From Tsukamurella ocularis (GTDB lineage: Bacteria > Actinomycetota > Actinomycetes > Mycobacteriales > Mycobacteriaceae): a stretch of 64,000 bases of DNA. The stretch covers positions 186,001-250,000 of the forward strand of contig NZ_JANUCJ010000004.1 in assembly GCF_024807615.1 (NCBI RefSeq), given 5' to 3'. Below, piece after piece: positions 24,419 through 34,472 of the stretch. Numbering within the stretch: the stretch's first letter is position 1; the number at the start of each line of letters is the position of its first letter. The notes under the pieces were generated by a model that saw only the letters and a list, made by a program, of their open reading frames with translations, searched no databases and was not told the DNA's origin. A program made the position numbers and the translations under genes.

Positions 24419-26595
24419 CCGCAACTCAGGAAGATCTCGTCCCCTCCGCGAGCCAGTCCGGCGTCCACGGCGGCCCCGGCCACAGCGAGCTGGACTTCCA
24501 CGCCCTGAACGCGATGCTCAACCTGTACGACAAGGACGGGCGCATCCAGTTCGAGAAGGACCGGGAGGCCGCGCGGCAGTACTTCCTGCAGCACGTCAAC
24601 CAGAACACGGTCTTCTTCCACAACCTGGACGAGAAGCTCGACTACCTCATCGAGGAGAACTACTACGAGCCCGAGGTGCTGGACAAGTACAGCCGCTCCT
24701 TCGTCAAGGGCCTGTTCGACGCGGCCTACGCCAAGAAGTTCCGGTTCCCCACCTTCCTGGGCGCGTTCAAGTACTACACCAGCTACACGCTGAAGACCTT
24801 CGACGGCAAGCGCTACCTGGAGCGCTTCGAGGACCGCGTCTGCATGGTCGCGCTCACCCTCGCCGACGGTGACGAGAAGCTGGCCGTGAACCTGGTGGAC
24901 GAGATCATCGCCGGCCGCTTCCAGCCTGCCACCCCCACCTTCCTCAACTCGGGCAAGAAGCAGCGCGGCGAGCCCGTCTCCTGCTTCCTGCTCCGCATCG
25001 AGGACAACATGGAGTCGATCGGCCGCTCGATCAACTCCGCGCTGCAGCTGTCCAAGCGCGGCGGCGGAGTCGCGCTGCTGCTCAGCAACATCCGCGAGCA
25101 CGGCGCGCCGATCAAGAAGATCGAGAACCAGAGCTCGGGCGTCATTCCGATCATGAAGCTGCTCGAGGACTCGTTCAGCTACGCCAACCAGCTCGGCGCC
25201 CGGCAGGGCGCGGGCGCCGTGTATCTGCACGCGCACCACCCGGACATCTACCGCTTCCTCGACACCAAGCGGGAGAACGCGGACGAGAAGATCCGCATCA
25301 AGACCCTGTCGCTGGGCGTGGTGATCCCCGACATCACTTTCGAGCTCGCCAAGAACAACGACGACATGTACCTGTTCTCCCCGTACGACGTGGAGCGCGT
25401 GTACGGCGTGCCCTTCGCGGACGTCAACGTCTCGGAGAAGTACCACGAGATGGTCGACGACTCGCGGATCCGCAAGACCAAGATCAACGCCCGCGAGTTC
25501 TTCCAGACCCTCGCCGAGCTGCAGTTCGAGTCGGGCTACCCGTACATCATGTACGAGGACACCGTGAACCGCGCGAACCCGATCGCCGGAAAGATCACGC
25601 ACTCCAACCTGTGCAGCGAGATCCTGCAGGTCTCCACCCCGTCGACCTACAACGACGACCTGTCCTACGCCGAGATCGGCAAGGACATCTCCTGCAACCT
25701 GGGCTCGCTGAACATCGCGAAGACGATGGACAGCCCCGATTTCGGCGCCACCATCGAGACCGCCATCCGCGGCCTCACCGCCGTCTCGGACCAGACCGAC
25801 ATCAGCTCCGTGCCGTCGATCGAGAAGGGCAACAACCTCTCCCACGCGATCGGTCTCGGGCAGATGAACCTGCACGGCTACCTGGCGCGCGAGCGGGTCT
25901 TCTACGGCTCCGACGAGGGCGTGGACTTCACGAACATCTACTTCTACACGGTGCTCTTCCACGCGATCCGCGCGTCGAACAACATCGCGCGCGAGCGCGG
26001 CCAGTCCTTCGGCGGCTTCGAGAACAGCAAGTACGCCTCGGGCGAGTTCTTCGACAAGTACACCGAGCAGGAGTGGAAGCCGGCCACCGACAAGGTCACC
26101 GGGCTCTTCGCCGACGCCGAGATCCACGTCCCCACGCAGGACGACTGGCGTGAGCTCAAGGCCGACGTCCAGAAGCATGGGCTCTACAACCAGAACCTGC
26201 AGGCGGTGCCGCCCACGGGCTCGATCAGCTACATCAACCACTCCACGAGCTCGATCCACCCCGTCGCGGCGAAGGTCGAGATCCGCAAGGAGGGCAAGAT
26301 CGGCCGCGTGTACTACCCGGCGCCGTACATGGACAACGACAACCTGGAGTACTACCAGGACGCGTACGAGATCGGCTACGAGAAGATCATCGACACGTAC
26401 GCGGCCGCCACGCAGCACGTGGACCAGGGCCTGTCGCTGACGCTGTTCTTCAAGGACACCGCCACCACGCGCGACGTGAACCGTGCGCAGATCTACGCGT
26501 GGCGCAAGGGCATCAAGACCCTGTACTACATCCGCCTGCGCCAGATGGCGCTAGAGGGCACTGAGGTCGAGGGCTGCGTCAGCTGCATGCTGTAG
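24415..26595 (+). CDS. nrdE: Class Ib ribonucleoside-diphosphate reductase alpha subunit
   Basis: The 726-residue catalytic subunit reduces ribonucleoside diphosphates. By spacing it matches NrdE: the redox pair is C190 and C427, the thiyl-radical cysteine is C400 (NLCSEI), and the C-terminal GCVSCML supplies the shuttle CxxC used by NrdH. The ATP-cone allosteric domain found in class Ia is absent, as expected for class Ib. Codons are strongly GC-ending and the gene looks intact. It overlaps nrdI by 4 nt and ends in a strong hairpin at 26603. The radical subunit NrdF is encoded about 21 kb further on. Confidence 0.97.
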   Translation: MTATQEDLVPSASQSGVHGGPGHSELDFHALNAMLNLYDKDGRIQFEKDREAARQYFLQHVNQNTVFFHNLDEKLDYLIEENYYEPEVLDKYSRSFVKGLFDAAYAKKFRFPTFLGAFKYYTSYTLKTFDGKRYLERFEDRVCMVALTLADGDEKLAVNLVDEIIAGRFQPATPTFLNSGKKQRGEPVSCFLLRIEDNMESIGRSINSALQLSKRGGGVALLLSNIREHGAPIKKIENQSSGVIPIMKLLEDSFSYANQLGARQGAGAVYLHAHHPDIYRFLDTKRENADEKIRIKTLSLGVVIPDITFELAKNNDDMYLFSPYDVERVYGVPFADVNVSEKYHEMVDDSRIRKTKINAREFFQTLAELQFESGYPYIMYEDTVNRANPIAGKITHSNLCSEILQVSTPSTYNDDLSYAEIGKDISCNLGSLNIAKTMDSPDFGATIETAIRGLTAVSDQTDISSVPSIEKGNNLSHAIGLGQMNLHGYLARERVFYGSDEGVDFTNIYFYTVLFHAIRASNNIARERGQSFGGFENSKYASGEFFDKYTEQEWKPATDKVTGLFADAEIHVPTQDDWRELKADVQKHGLYNQNLQAVPPTGSISYINHSTSSIHPVAAKVEIRKEGKIGRVYYPAPYMDNDNLEYYQDAYEIGYEKIIDTYAAATQHVDQGLSLTLFFKDTATTRDVNRAQIYAWRKGIKTLYYIRLRQMALEGTEVEGCVSCML

Positions 26596-26602
26596 CGCGT
26601 CG

Positions 26603-26650
26603 ACCACGAAGCGCCGGCCGGGAGGGACATCCGGGTCGGCGCTTCGTGGT
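26603..26650 (+). terminator. Terminator of nrdHIE
   Basis: A 14-bp perfect stem (ACCACGAAGCGCCG at 26603-26616 with 26637-26650), extendable by three more pairs, begins 7 bp after the nrdE stop. It should end the nrdHIE transcript before the next gene. Confidence 0.85.
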
Positions 26651-26713
26651 TCAGATCCGTCGTGTGGGCCACATCAGCGAGGCCTGATGACCTGCCGGAG
26701 CGGGAAAGGCGGA

Positions 26714-26719
26714 TAGAAT
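26714..26719 (+). promoter_or_regulatory. -10 element TAGAAT
   Basis: TAGAAT lies 7 nt before the ATG at 26727, so the following gene is probably transcribed as a leaderless message. The same GGATAGAAT string is found before trhO. Confidence 0.5.
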
Positions 26720-26726
26720 CATCGCC

Positions 26727-27161
26727 ATGAAACCGTGGCTGATCCGTGGCGTGGCCCTCGCGGCTGTGCAGGTCGTCGTGCGCTCCGCGCTGGCGTGGGG
26801 CATCGTGGCCTTCCCGACGGAGGGGAGCGCGCAGCGTTTCGCCGCGGTTGCCGTCGTGATGGCCGTCGCCATCATCGCCGGCGGCTACGACGGACTCACC
26901 GATGCCCGCGCGAACCCGGTCGCGGAACAGGGCATCGACCTCGTGGGCCGCTGGTTCAAGGCGGCGCTCTTCGCCGGCGTCGTCTCCGGCGCGATGTGCT
27001 GGGTGATCGGGACGTGGTGGCTACCGGGGATCGGGCAGGGCTCGCTGCCCTTCGAACTCGTCATCGGCGCGTGCTTCACGGCGCTGCTCATCGTGATCCC
27101 CGCGTCCCTCGGCACCGTCGTCGGTCGACGACTGGCGGCGAGGCGGCCCGCCGCCACCTGA
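26727..27161 (+). CDS. Small four-helix membrane protein
   Basis: A 144-residue protein with four hydrophobic segments at about residues 7-28, 38-55, 78-97 and 108-130, and a GGYDGLTDARANPVAEQGIDL loop between helices 2 and 3. It resembles actinobacterial proteins annotated as B-4DMT-type transporters, but I cannot confirm that by eye. The ends are basic (RRLAARRP), suggesting a cytoplasmic C-terminus. It converges on the mce operon with 18 bp between stops. Function unknown. Confidence 0.7.
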   Translation: MKPWLIRGVALAAVQVVVRSALAWGIVAFPTEGSAQRFAAVAVVMAVAIIAGGYDGLTDARANPVAEQGIDLVGRWFKAALFAGVVSGAMCWVIGTWWLPGIGQGSLPFELVIGACFTALLIVIPASLGTVVGRRLAARRPAAT

Positions 27162-27179
27162 CGGCGACTGAGCGCCGGC

Positions 27180-27962
27180 CTACAGCGGCGTGATCGAGCT
27201 GACCTTCCACGTTCCGTCGAACCGGTCCAGTACGAACTTCATCGGCGACTGCATCGTCGCGAAGGGTACGCCCTGCGTCGACACCTGCTGGCGCACGTTG
27301 AGCAGCACCTCGGCGTGATCCTCGCGCGCCAGGGAGACACCCGCGGTCAGGTCGCCGTCGTCGACCTTGACCTTCACGTCCTGGAGGGCGCCGGCGGTCT
27401 GGGTGATCGCGGTCCGGAGCTTCTTCGCCTCGGCGATCATGCCCGGTGTCAACACCGCGTCAAGGCGCTTCTCCCACGGTCCGAGGTCGTTCATGTCGAT
27501 CGTGTAGATCTCCTTCGCGGCCTGCTTCGCGACGGAAGTGACCTGCGTGGTCAGTCCGGTGTCCACAAAGGCGCGATTGTCCACCGCGGCCGCCCACGGC
27601 CGGATCCACGCGACGAGAGCCGCGACGACCAGGATGGTCACCGCCGTAGCCCCGATCGCGATGGGCAGCCGGTTCGACTCGTTCCGACGCACCGGAACGG
27701 CGCTCTTCGGCGATGCCGGCGCGACGGGCGGGGCCTCTACGTCGACGGCGTCCGACGCAGCAGCGGTGGCCGCCTTGTCGGCATCGTCGAGGTGGTCTCC
27801 GGGGGAGGGCGCGGCGGTTACGGGGCGGCGCAGCGACGTCCCGCGCGCGACGGGGCGCCGCTTGGACGTCGAGGAATCCGCGACGGTGTCGGACTTGTCC
27901 AGGGACAGCGCGGGTGCGGCCTCGTCGGGCTCGATGCTCTCCGGCTTTGCGCCCTCGGTCAC
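27180..27962 (-). CDS. Mce-associated membrane protein (Mam), second copy
   Basis: A 260-residue protein with a long charged, Pro/Ala-rich cytoplasmic N-terminus, one membrane helix at about 100-120 (PIAIGATAVTILVVAALVAW) and an outward alpha/beta domain ending FVLDRFDGTWKVSSITPL, the typical Mam tail with its FDGTWKV signature. Mam proteins stabilise Mce complexes in the cell envelope. The GTG start overlaps the stop of the preceding mam gene (GTGA). It is the last gene of the operon. Confidence 0.85.
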   Translation of the reverse strand: MTEGAKPESIEPDEAAPALSLDKSDTVADSSTSKRRPVARGTSLRRPVTAAPSPGDHLDDADKAATAAASDAVDVEAPPVAPASPKSAVPVRRNESNRLPIAIGATAVTILVVAALVAWIRPWAAAVDNRAFVDTGLTTQVTSVAKQAAKEIYTIDMNDLGPWEKRLDAVLTPGMIAEAKKLRTAITQTAGALQDVKVKVDDGDLTAGVSLAREDHAEVLLNVRQQVSTQGVPFATMQSPMKFVLDRFDGTWKVSSITPL

Positions 27963-28621
27963 GGCGTGCCTCCTTCGCTCGGCTCCGGCGCCGGCGCGGC
28001 GGTCGGCGGTGCGGGCGTCGCAGGCGCGGGTGACGCCCCGGTCGTCGCCTCGGGCGCGGCGCCGGTCGCCGGCTTCGACGGATCCGCAGGGCCGATGGCG
28101 GCGCGCTCCTGCAGGGGTTGCATCCCCGACGCCTTCCAAGTGCCGTCGACCCTGGTCATCGACATGACATAGGTCCAGCGGTAGGCGTTGTCCGCCTGCT
28201 TCCCGTTCTCGGACTGGCGGACCACGAGGTACACCAGCACCTTCGCGGCGCCGCCGGCATCGTCGAACTCGATCGGTGCGGCGGAGGCGACCACCGGATC
28301 CGTCTGCAGCGCAACGCCGGTGTACTGCTTGAGCATGTCCTCGGTGGACACCCGCTCGCGCTCGTCCCAGTCCTTGCGCAGGTCGCCGGTCATCGCCTCG
28401 CCCATGCGCCGCAACGTCCCGTCGACGTCCTTCGTGTCGATCTTCTGGATATCGATGACGGCCTGACGGGCACCGTCGACGGCGGCATCGCGCGCAGCAG
28501 CGCGTTCGTGCGCCGTGTGCCGGCCCCACCAGTTCACGCCCACGACGACTGCGACGATCATGGCCACGGCGAGAAGTCCCAGGGCCAGGGCGAGGGGCTT
28601 GCGGGCGGCGGGCTGCGTCAC
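27959..28621 (-). CDS. Mce-associated membrane protein (Mam), first copy
   Basis: A 220-residue protein with an N-terminal membrane helix (residues about 10-31), a periplasmic domain of NTF2-like type ending YVMSMTRVDGTWKASGMQPL, and a Pro/Ala/Thr-rich C-terminal tail. The RVDGTWK signature is shared with the next gene, so the two arose by duplication. The GTG start overlaps the mceF stop by 4 nt, confirming that it belongs to the mce transcript. Confidence 0.85.
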   Translation of the reverse strand: MTQPAARKPLALALGLLAVAMIVAVVVGVNWWGRHTAHERAAARDAAVDGARQAVIDIQKIDTKDVDGTLRRMGEAMTGDLRKDWDERERVSTEDMLKQYTGVALQTDPVVASAAPIEFDDAGGAAKVLVYLVVRQSENGKQADNAYRWTYVMSMTRVDGTWKASGMQPLQERAAIGPADPSKPATGAAPEATTGASPAPATPAPPTAAPAPEPSEGGTP

Positions 28622-29880
28622 TTCGGGTGCCCTCCCAGAATCGTGGCGGCGGCCTGCGCGACGGGACCCAGGTCGAGACGGTCCGGTGCGATCACCTTCG
28701 GCTTGCCGTCCCAGGGCTGCGGTACGCGCGGATCGGCGTAGCGGGCGCGATCCGCGCTCCGGACGCCGGTGGGGTTGCCCTGTGGCACATCGCAGCCGAC
28801 CTGCGTATTGAAGGGGAACGGATCGCGGGTGATATCGAAATCCGGGTTCTGCTTCTTGATCGCGTCGATCATCTTCTGCGTCGATTCGTATCCGACGGTG
28901 CACGCCGGCGGGTTGTTCACTTCGAGGACCACACCGTAGTGCAGCAGACCGTCGCCCGGTGAGGTGGCGAAAGCGCCGGACGCGATCATCGGGAACAGGA
29001 TCAGGATCTGCTTGAGGTTGGGCGCCACGGGGTCGACGGCCGTCAGCTGCGACGCCAGATCGTGCACCACCTTCGTCACGTCACCGCCGGACTGCTGGAC
29101 CAGCGTGCTGAGCTGGGTCGCCGACAGGTTGCCGGTCTGGAGCAGCCTGCGCAGGTCGGGATCGCTGTTCGCGAGGGTCGCGGTGACCACCTTGAGGCTG
29201 TCCGCCCACTGCCGGATCGCCGAGGACTGCTCGGCCTGCGTCGCGAGCGCGGTGCGGCCGTTCGTGATGAGCGAGAGGGTCGGATCGAGGGTGTCGCTAC
29301 CTGTCTGCGCGAGGTGCGACAGCGATTCGACCAGGGCCCGCAGGTTCTGGCCGTTCCCGCCGAGCGCCACCGACAGTTCCGTGACCACGGTCTTGAGTTT
29401 GGCCGGATCGACGGACTCGCTGAGTACCGTCACGTGCTTGAGGAAGTCCTCGATCGGCTCCTGGACTCGGGTGTCCCGGATGACCGCGCCGTCCGCGAGC
29501 ACGGTCTTCGACGGTGTGCCGCCCTCCGGCAGCTTCTTCGGCACGAGGTCGAGGTACTGCTCGCCGATCGACGAGCGTTCGGCCACGACGGCCTGGACGT
29601 CGTCGGGCACCGACGGCCGGCTCTTGTCGAGCTGCAGGTCCACCTGCACACCGTCGGGGACGAGGTGCAGCTGCCCGACCCGGCCGACGGGCGTACCGCG
29701 GTAGGTGACCTCGGCGTTGGTGAAGATGCCGCCGGAATCCTTGAGCATGACCTTGACCGTGTAGACACCGAATCCGAGCATCTTGTCGATGCGGGCGTAC
29801 TGGGCGCCGACGAAGGCGATGCCGACCACCGCGAGCACGGCGAAGACCAGCAGCTGGCGCCGTTGCAGCTTCGGGATCAT
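28618..29880 (-). CDS. mceF: MceF, MlaD-domain virulence-factor-type protein
   Basis: A 420-residue protein with one N-terminal membrane helix (about 8-28), the MlaD/Mce domain at 38-115 (VKVMLKDSGGIFTNAEVTYRG is its start) and a helical domain to about 300 thought to form the hexameric substrate channel. The C-terminal part has a CxnC pair (C in PPACTVGY and VGCDVP) typical of MceF. No lipobox. Together with MceA-E it should carry lipids from the mycomembrane to the YrbE permease. Confidence 0.9.
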   Translation of the reverse strand: MIPKLQRRQLLVFAVLAVVGIAFVGAQYARIDKMLGFGVYTVKVMLKDSGGIFTNAEVTYRGTPVGRVGQLHLVPDGVQVDLQLDKSRPSVPDDVQAVVAERSSIGEQYLDLVPKKLPEGGTPSKTVLADGAVIRDTRVQEPIEDFLKHVTVLSESVDPAKLKTVVTELSVALGGNGQNLRALVESLSHLAQTGSDTLDPTLSLITNGRTALATQAEQSSAIRQWADSLKVVTATLANSDPDLRRLLQTGNLSATQLSTLVQQSGGDVTKVVHDLASQLTAVDPVAPNLKQILILFPMIASGAFATSPGDGLLHYGVVLEVNNPPACTVGYESTQKMIDAIKKQNPDFDITRDPFPFNTQVGCDVPQGNPTGVRSADRARYADPRVPQPWDGKPKVIAPDRLDLGPVAQAAATILGGHPK

Positions 29881-30953
29881 CGCGTGCCTCCCTGCGTGGT
29901 GCTCGTCGCCCGGCCGGAGCCGGGGCCGTACTTCGGGGTGACCGGGGTCGGGGGGCCGGCACCCGCGCCGAGCGCCTCCAGCTGGTTGATCAGGCGGGTA
30001 TCGAGCGAGATGAACAGGTTCATTGAATCACCCTTGATCGCGTCGACACCGGCGTCCGGGAACGGGAAGGTGGCGATGAAGGGCAGCGCGGTGACGATGT
30101 CGTCGGCCGCTCCTGCAAGCGCGCGCAAGGTGGGCCGCAGGGACAGCAGGTCCTCGATGAGTTCCTTCTGCGACTTCGACAGCACCTCGGTCCCGACCTT
30201 GCCGAGCCGGTCGAGTTGCTTGATCATCTCGATGATCTCGGGCCGCTGTTCGTTGAGGATCGCTGTGCCGCGCGGCAGTTCGGCGAGGATCCGGCTGATC
30301 TGCACGGTCTGGTTCGCGGCTCGTTCGGACAGTTTGGCGACGCCATCGATCGCTGCCGTGATGTCGGAGCGCTGCTTGTTCAGCCCCGCGATGAGCCGAT
30401 CGGTCTGTGTGATGAGCGAACGCACGCGCTGCGGGTTGCTGGTGGCGGTGTTGATCTCGTCGACGATGGGCTTGAGCTTGCCCACCCCACCGTCGTTGAG
30501 TACCAGCGAGAGCACGCCCAGAACCTGCTCGATGGACGCGTTGGTCTTGTTCGCCGCAGCCTGGAGGGTCGCGCCGCTCTGCAGGGAGGCACCGTCGGAT
30601 CCGGCGGACGAGACGAGCGTGACGTACTTCTCGCCCAACAGGTTCGACTGCTCGATCGCGGCCCGGCTGTCGGCGGGCACCTTCACCCCGTCGCGTACCT
30701 TGACCACGACGTCGGCGGTCCAGCCGTCCTCGGCGAGGCCGATCGATTCGACCTTGCCGACGGTGGCGCCGCCGATCCGCACCGAGGACTCGGGCACGAG
30801 GTCCATGACGTTCGCGAACTGCAGGTGGAGCGTCGTCGCGTGCGCGCCGAGCGCCGGGCCTCCCGGCAGCGGCACCGAGTAGATGCCGCCGCAGGCCGTG
30901 AGCAGGACCGAGGTCATCGCCAGCGCGCCGCAGGCCAGGAGCTGCCGCTTCAT
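29877..30953 (-). CDS. mceE: MceE lipoprotein
   Basis: A 358-residue Mce protein. The lipobox LTAC lies after a hydrophobic signal (residues about 5-20), so it is the lipid-anchored member of the hexamer. The MlaD domain follows (LHLQFANVMDLVPESSVRIGG) and then the helical channel region. The ATG at 30953 overlaps the mceD stop (ATGA). MceE subunits cap the channel near the outer face in known complexes. Confidence 0.9.
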   Translation of the reverse strand: MKRQLLACGALAMTSVLLTACGGIYSVPLPGGPALGAHATTLHLQFANVMDLVPESSVRIGGATVGKVESIGLAEDGWTADVVVKVRDGVKVPADSRAAIEQSNLLGEKYVTLVSSAGSDGASLQSGATLQAAANKTNASIEQVLGVLSLVLNDGGVGKLKPIVDEINTATSNPQRVRSLITQTDRLIAGLNKQRSDITAAIDGVAKLSERAANQTVQISRILAELPRGTAILNEQRPEIIEMIKQLDRLGKVGTEVLSKSQKELIEDLLSLRPTLRALAGAADDIVTALPFIATFPFPDAGVDAIKGDSMNLFISLDTRLINQLEALGAGAGPPTPVTPKYGPGSGRATSTTQGGTR

Positions 30954-32338
30954 CGTGCGCCTCCGGTCGTCGATGGCGCCGCGGGCTTCGCAGAACCGGT
31001 CGGGGCCGGCGTCGACGGTGTGCCGGGCACGACCGAGGTGCTGGGCGCGACCGCGGTGGTCGACGGGCCCGTGCCCGCCGGGGTCGGCGGGAGCACACCG
31101 TCGACCGACGGTGCCGTGCGTCCGGGCACCGTGCCGGGCACGGAGCCGCGCTGCAGGTTGGCGCCCGAGAGGATGCCGAGCGGCAGGTTGAGCGAGGGGA
31201 CGCGCACGCCGTCGGTGATCTGCTTGGCGATGTTGGTGCACTGCGAGAGCAGCGGGCCGAGCGTCGTCGAGATCTGCGCGAACTGCGGGTTGCCGGGCAT
31301 GAGCTTGCCGAGGTCGGCGAGTTTGCACGCGGTGCCGAGCGGGTCCTGCAGGTCGGGGAGGTTGGGGCGCAGGGTCAGGGTTCCGGAGTCGGGGTCGTAG
31401 GCCTGATCCAGGTTGCTCGCGGCGACGGGCAGGTAGGAGAGGATCTGCGCCTGTGCGGTCTTCGTGTCGTTGAGCACCTTCGTGATCTCGGTGAGGCCGT
31501 GCACGTTCGAGCTCAGTGCGTCGCGGTTGTCCCGGACGAAGGCACCCACGTCGCCGAGGGCGGTCGCCAGCAGGTTCAAGGCCTTCGTGAAGTCGTCGCG
31601 TTCGCCGGCGAGGTACTTCGTGAGGTCCGCGAGCTGGGTATTGAAGGTACGCACCTGCTTGTCGTTCTCGGCGAGCATGGTGACGAAGGTGTTGAGCCCC
31701 TTGACCGTCGCCGCGATGTTGTCACGCGAGTTCGACAGGGTCGTACTCGCCTTCGACAGGCCGGCGATGGCATCGGCCATCGCCTGGCCGTTGCCCGCGA
31801 GGTTCTCGGCGGAGACGTCGAGCAGGTCCGTCAGCGCGCCCTGCTCGCCCGCCTTCGCCTTGTTCGCCCCCTCGGGGCCGAGGGCCTGGGCGAGCGTGCT
31901 GATCGACGCGTACACCTGATCGATCTCGACCGGTGTCATGGTGTGGTCCTGGTTCACGACGGCGCCGCTGCTCGCGGTGGGGCCGTCGGTGTAGACGGGA
32001 AGGAGCTGGACGTAGCGGTCGGAGATAACCGACGGGGTGACCTGCGCGGCCCAGAGGTCCTTGGGCAGCTTCACACCTCGATTCACCTGCAGCTGCACCC
32101 GGACGCGGTCGCGCTCGGGCGTGACCTCGTCGATCTCGCCGACCTTGACGCCGAGGATCCGCACGTCCGAGCCCGCGTAGATGCCCACACCGCGGTCGAA
32201 GTACGCGGTGACGCGAGTGGCGCCCATCGTGCGTACCAACCACCAGCCGCAGCTCGCGATGACGACGACCGCCACCAGGGCGGCCGCCGCGTAGGCGAGG
32301 CGGCGCGGGTTCAGGCCGAACTTCTCGAGGCTCGTCAT
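30950..32338 (-). CDS. mceD: MceD, MlaD-domain protein
   Basis: A 462-residue Mce protein: membrane helix at about 14-35, MlaD domain from YFDRGVGIYAGSDVRILGVK, and a long helical region. The C-terminal 75 residues are rich in Pro, Thr, Ser and Ala (GTVPGRTAPSVDGVLPPTPAG), a disordered tail probably lying in the peptidoglycan layer. Overlaps with both neighbours (ATGA on each side) show translational coupling. Confidence 0.9.
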   Translation of the reverse strand: MTSLEKFGLNPRRLAYAAAALVAVVVIASCGWWLVRTMGATRVTAYFDRGVGIYAGSDVRILGVKVGEIDEVTPERDRVRVQLQVNRGVKLPKDLWAAQVTPSVISDRYVQLLPVYTDGPTASSGAVVNQDHTMTPVEIDQVYASISTLAQALGPEGANKAKAGEQGALTDLLDVSAENLAGNGQAMADAIAGLSKASTTLSNSRDNIAATVKGLNTFVTMLAENDKQVRTFNTQLADLTKYLAGERDDFTKALNLLATALGDVGAFVRDNRDALSSNVHGLTEITKVLNDTKTAQAQILSYLPVAASNLDQAYDPDSGTLTLRPNLPDLQDPLGTACKLADLGKLMPGNPQFAQISTTLGPLLSQCTNIAKQITDGVRVPSLNLPLGILSGANLQRGSVPGTVPGRTAPSVDGVLPPTPAGTGPSTTAVAPSTSVVPGTPSTPAPTGSAKPAAPSTTGGAR

Positions 32339-33384
32339 TTCTGGCCTCCGTTGGTCAGGAAGTCCGTGCGGACCGGAGGACGGCTGCCGGGGATCACCGG
32401 CAGCCCGGGCGGCGTGAGGTTGGTGACCACCGACTCCTGCCACCGGCCGTTGCCGAAGACGTTGCTGTAGACCTTGTAGAACGGCGCAAGGAGCGTGATC
32501 GTGCTCTCCAGGCCCTTCTTGTTGTCCTGCAGCAACTGCACCACCTGACGCAGCGAGGTGAGCGCCGGACCGATCTGCTTCTCGTTGTCGCGCACGATGC
32601 CGGTGAGTGTCGTCGAGAGCGACTGCGTGGTCTCCAGCAGCCGCGTGATGTCGTCCTGGCGCTGGTTCAGGGTGGTGAGCAGGGCGCCTGCGTCGCTGAT
32701 CAGCTTGCGGAAGTTCTCCGTGCGGTCGGCCAGCAGCTTCGACGTCTTGCCGGTCTCGGACAACAGGCGCTGCAGGTCCTCGTCGCGCTTGTTGATCGTC
32801 TCGGACAGCCGGGTGATGCCGGTGAGCGATTCGCGGACGTTCGGCGGCGTCTCGCGGAAGGCATCCGCGAGGGTGTGCATGCTCTGAGCGAGCCGTTTCG
32901 TATCCGTCTTGTCGATCGTGCTGGAGGCGTCGGAGACGGCGGCGACCACGTCGTACGGGGAGGTGGTGTCGGTGATCGTGTGCTTCGGGTCCAGGCGATT
33001 CGCGCCGCGGGGGTCCAGTGCCAAGTATTTCTGGCCGAGGACCGTTTTGATCTGGATGCTCGCGGACGTGTTGTCGCCGAGCCAGACGTCCTTGGCGCGG
33101 AACTTCACCCGCGCCTTCGCGGCCTTCAGGTCGAGGTCGACGGACTGGACGGTGCCGACCTTGACGCCGGCGACGCGGACCTCGTTGCTCGGCAGCAGGC
33201 CGGCGGCCTCGCTGAACAACGCGGTGTACGTGGTTCCCGCGCCGACCAGGGGGAGGCGGTCGATGAAGAACGCCGAGGCAGTTGCCATGAGGAGGAGGAC
33301 GATGCCCATCGCGCCGGTCTGGATGGGGGAGCGCCGCTGTCCGCGTCGCCGTTCATCGGTGGGGGGCGTGGAGGAGTGGGTCAT
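32335..33384 (-). CDS. mceC: MceC, MlaD-domain protein
   Basis: A 349-residue Mce protein. A basic, hydrophilic N-terminus (about 24 residues) precedes a membrane helix (MGIVLLLMATASAFFI). The MlaD domain opens YTALFSEAAGLLPSNEVRVAG, and a helical domain rich in KRD and LLE/LLS heptads fills the rest, suitable for the coiled channel. The start overlaps the mceB stop by 4 nt. Confidence 0.9.
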   Translation of the reverse strand: MTHSSTPPTDERRRGQRRSPIQTGAMGIVLLLMATASAFFIDRLPLVGAGTTYTALFSEAAGLLPSNEVRVAGVKVGTVQSVDLDLKAAKARVKFRAKDVWLGDNTSASIQIKTVLGQKYLALDPRGANRLDPKHTITDTTSPYDVVAAVSDASSTIDKTDTKRLAQSMHTLADAFRETPPNVRESLTGITRLSETINKRDEDLQRLLSETGKTSKLLADRTENFRKLISDAGALLTTLNQRQDDITRLLETTQSLSTTLTGIVRDNEKQIGPALTSLRQVVQLLQDNKKGLESTITLLAPFYKVYSNVFGNGRWQESVVTNLTPPGLPVIPGSRPPVRTDFLTNGGQK

Positions 33385-34472
33385 CGCGGATTCCCGTCCC
33401 GATAGCACCGCGTGGCGGTGTTCGTGTACACGGGCTGGTTCACCGACGGAACGTCGATCGCCAGCGAGAGGCGGTCGCCCTTGCCGGTGCCCGCCACCAG
33501 GTCGACGCCGCACAGGTAGAACTGGAACCAGCCGCCGAAGGACGCGAGACGACCGACGGCCTCGATCTTCCCGGGCAGGAAGTTCAGGGTGTGGGCGACG
33601 TCGGCGCTGCGCCCGTTGAGCTTGTCGGTGAGAGCCTTCAGGCCGGCGATGTCGTCCTTGATCGCGCCGCGCGTCGGCGTGAGGATCGACTCGGTCACCG
33701 ACGTGAGCTGCGCCAGTGAGCCCAGCGACGAGCCGATCGCGCCCCGGTCCTGCGACAGCCCGGTCACGAGCTGCTGGGTGGTGGTCAGCAGGTCGGTGAA
33801 CTGCTTGTCGCGCTCGTTGATCGTGCCCAGCACTGTGGTCAGGTTCGTGATCAGTTCGCCGATCACGCGGTCCTTGTCGGCGATGGTGTTGGTGAGCGAC
33901 GCCGTGTTCACCAGCAGGTCGTTCACCGTGCCGCCCTGTCCCTGGAAGACCGTGATGATGCGGTTCGCGAGCGTGTTCACGTCGTCGGCGGTGAGCTGCT
34001 TGAACAGTGGCCGGAATCCGTTGAACAGGTCGGTGAGATTCACTGCCGGCCGGGTGCGCTCGATCGGGATGGTGTCGCCCGGCTTGTAGGGCGAGGTGCG
34101 CGCGGTGCCCCGTGCGGGTTCGTCGTCGGTGGGGCTCTGCAGTAGCTCCAGGTAGCGCTGGCCGACGAGGTTCTTGAGCCGGAGGGCCGCGGTCGCCGTG
34201 CCGGGGATGGAGTCGCGGTCGGTGAGGGTGAAGGCCACATCCGCTCGGCCCCGGTCGTGGATCGTCACGTCCTTGACCTGACCGACGCGGACACCTGCGA
34301 TCCGCACGTCGTCGCCGGACTGGACCATCGTCGCGTCGGAGAAGATCGCGTGATAGGCCCGCGAGAACGACCAGTCGCTCTGTGCGATCGACGAACCGAG
34401 GATGCCCGTCGCGGTGGCGGTGATAACGGCGAAGGCGATCAGCTTGAGCAACGGACCGGTGATGGGTTTCAT
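33381..34472 (-). CDS. mceB: MceB, MlaD-domain protein
   Basis: A 363-residue Mce protein with one N-terminal membrane helix (about 5-25), MlaD domain from YHAIFSDATMVQSGDDVRIAG, helical channel region, and a C-terminal domain with two cysteines (YLCGVDL, TRCYRDG). Overlaps with mceA and mceC are 4 nt each. The role is as a subunit of the hexameric lipid conduit. Confidence 0.9.
   Translation of the reverse strand: MKPITGPLLKLIAFAVITATATGILGSSIAQSDWSFSRAYHAIFSDATMVQSGDDVRIAGVRVGQVKDVTIHDRGRADVAFTLTDRDSIPGTATAALRLKNLVGQRYLELLQSPTDDEPARGTARTSPYKPGDTIPIERTRPAVNLTDLFNGFRPLFKQLTADDVNTLANRIITVFQGQGGTVNDLLVNTASLTNTIADKDRVIGELITNLTTVLGTINERDKQFTDLLTTTQQLVTGLSQDRGAIGSSLGSLAQLTSVTESILTPTRGAIKDDIAGLKALTDKLNGRSADVAHTLNFLPGKIEAVGRLASFGGWFQFYLCGVDLVAGTGKGDRLSLAIDVPSVNQPVYTNTATRCYRDGNPR

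Noticed and set aside
24304-26418. 704-codon open frame antisense to nrdE
   Set aside because: It is a product of GC-rich third positions opposite a certain gene; its translation is low-complexity (Val, Leu, Arg, Asp) and has no domain.
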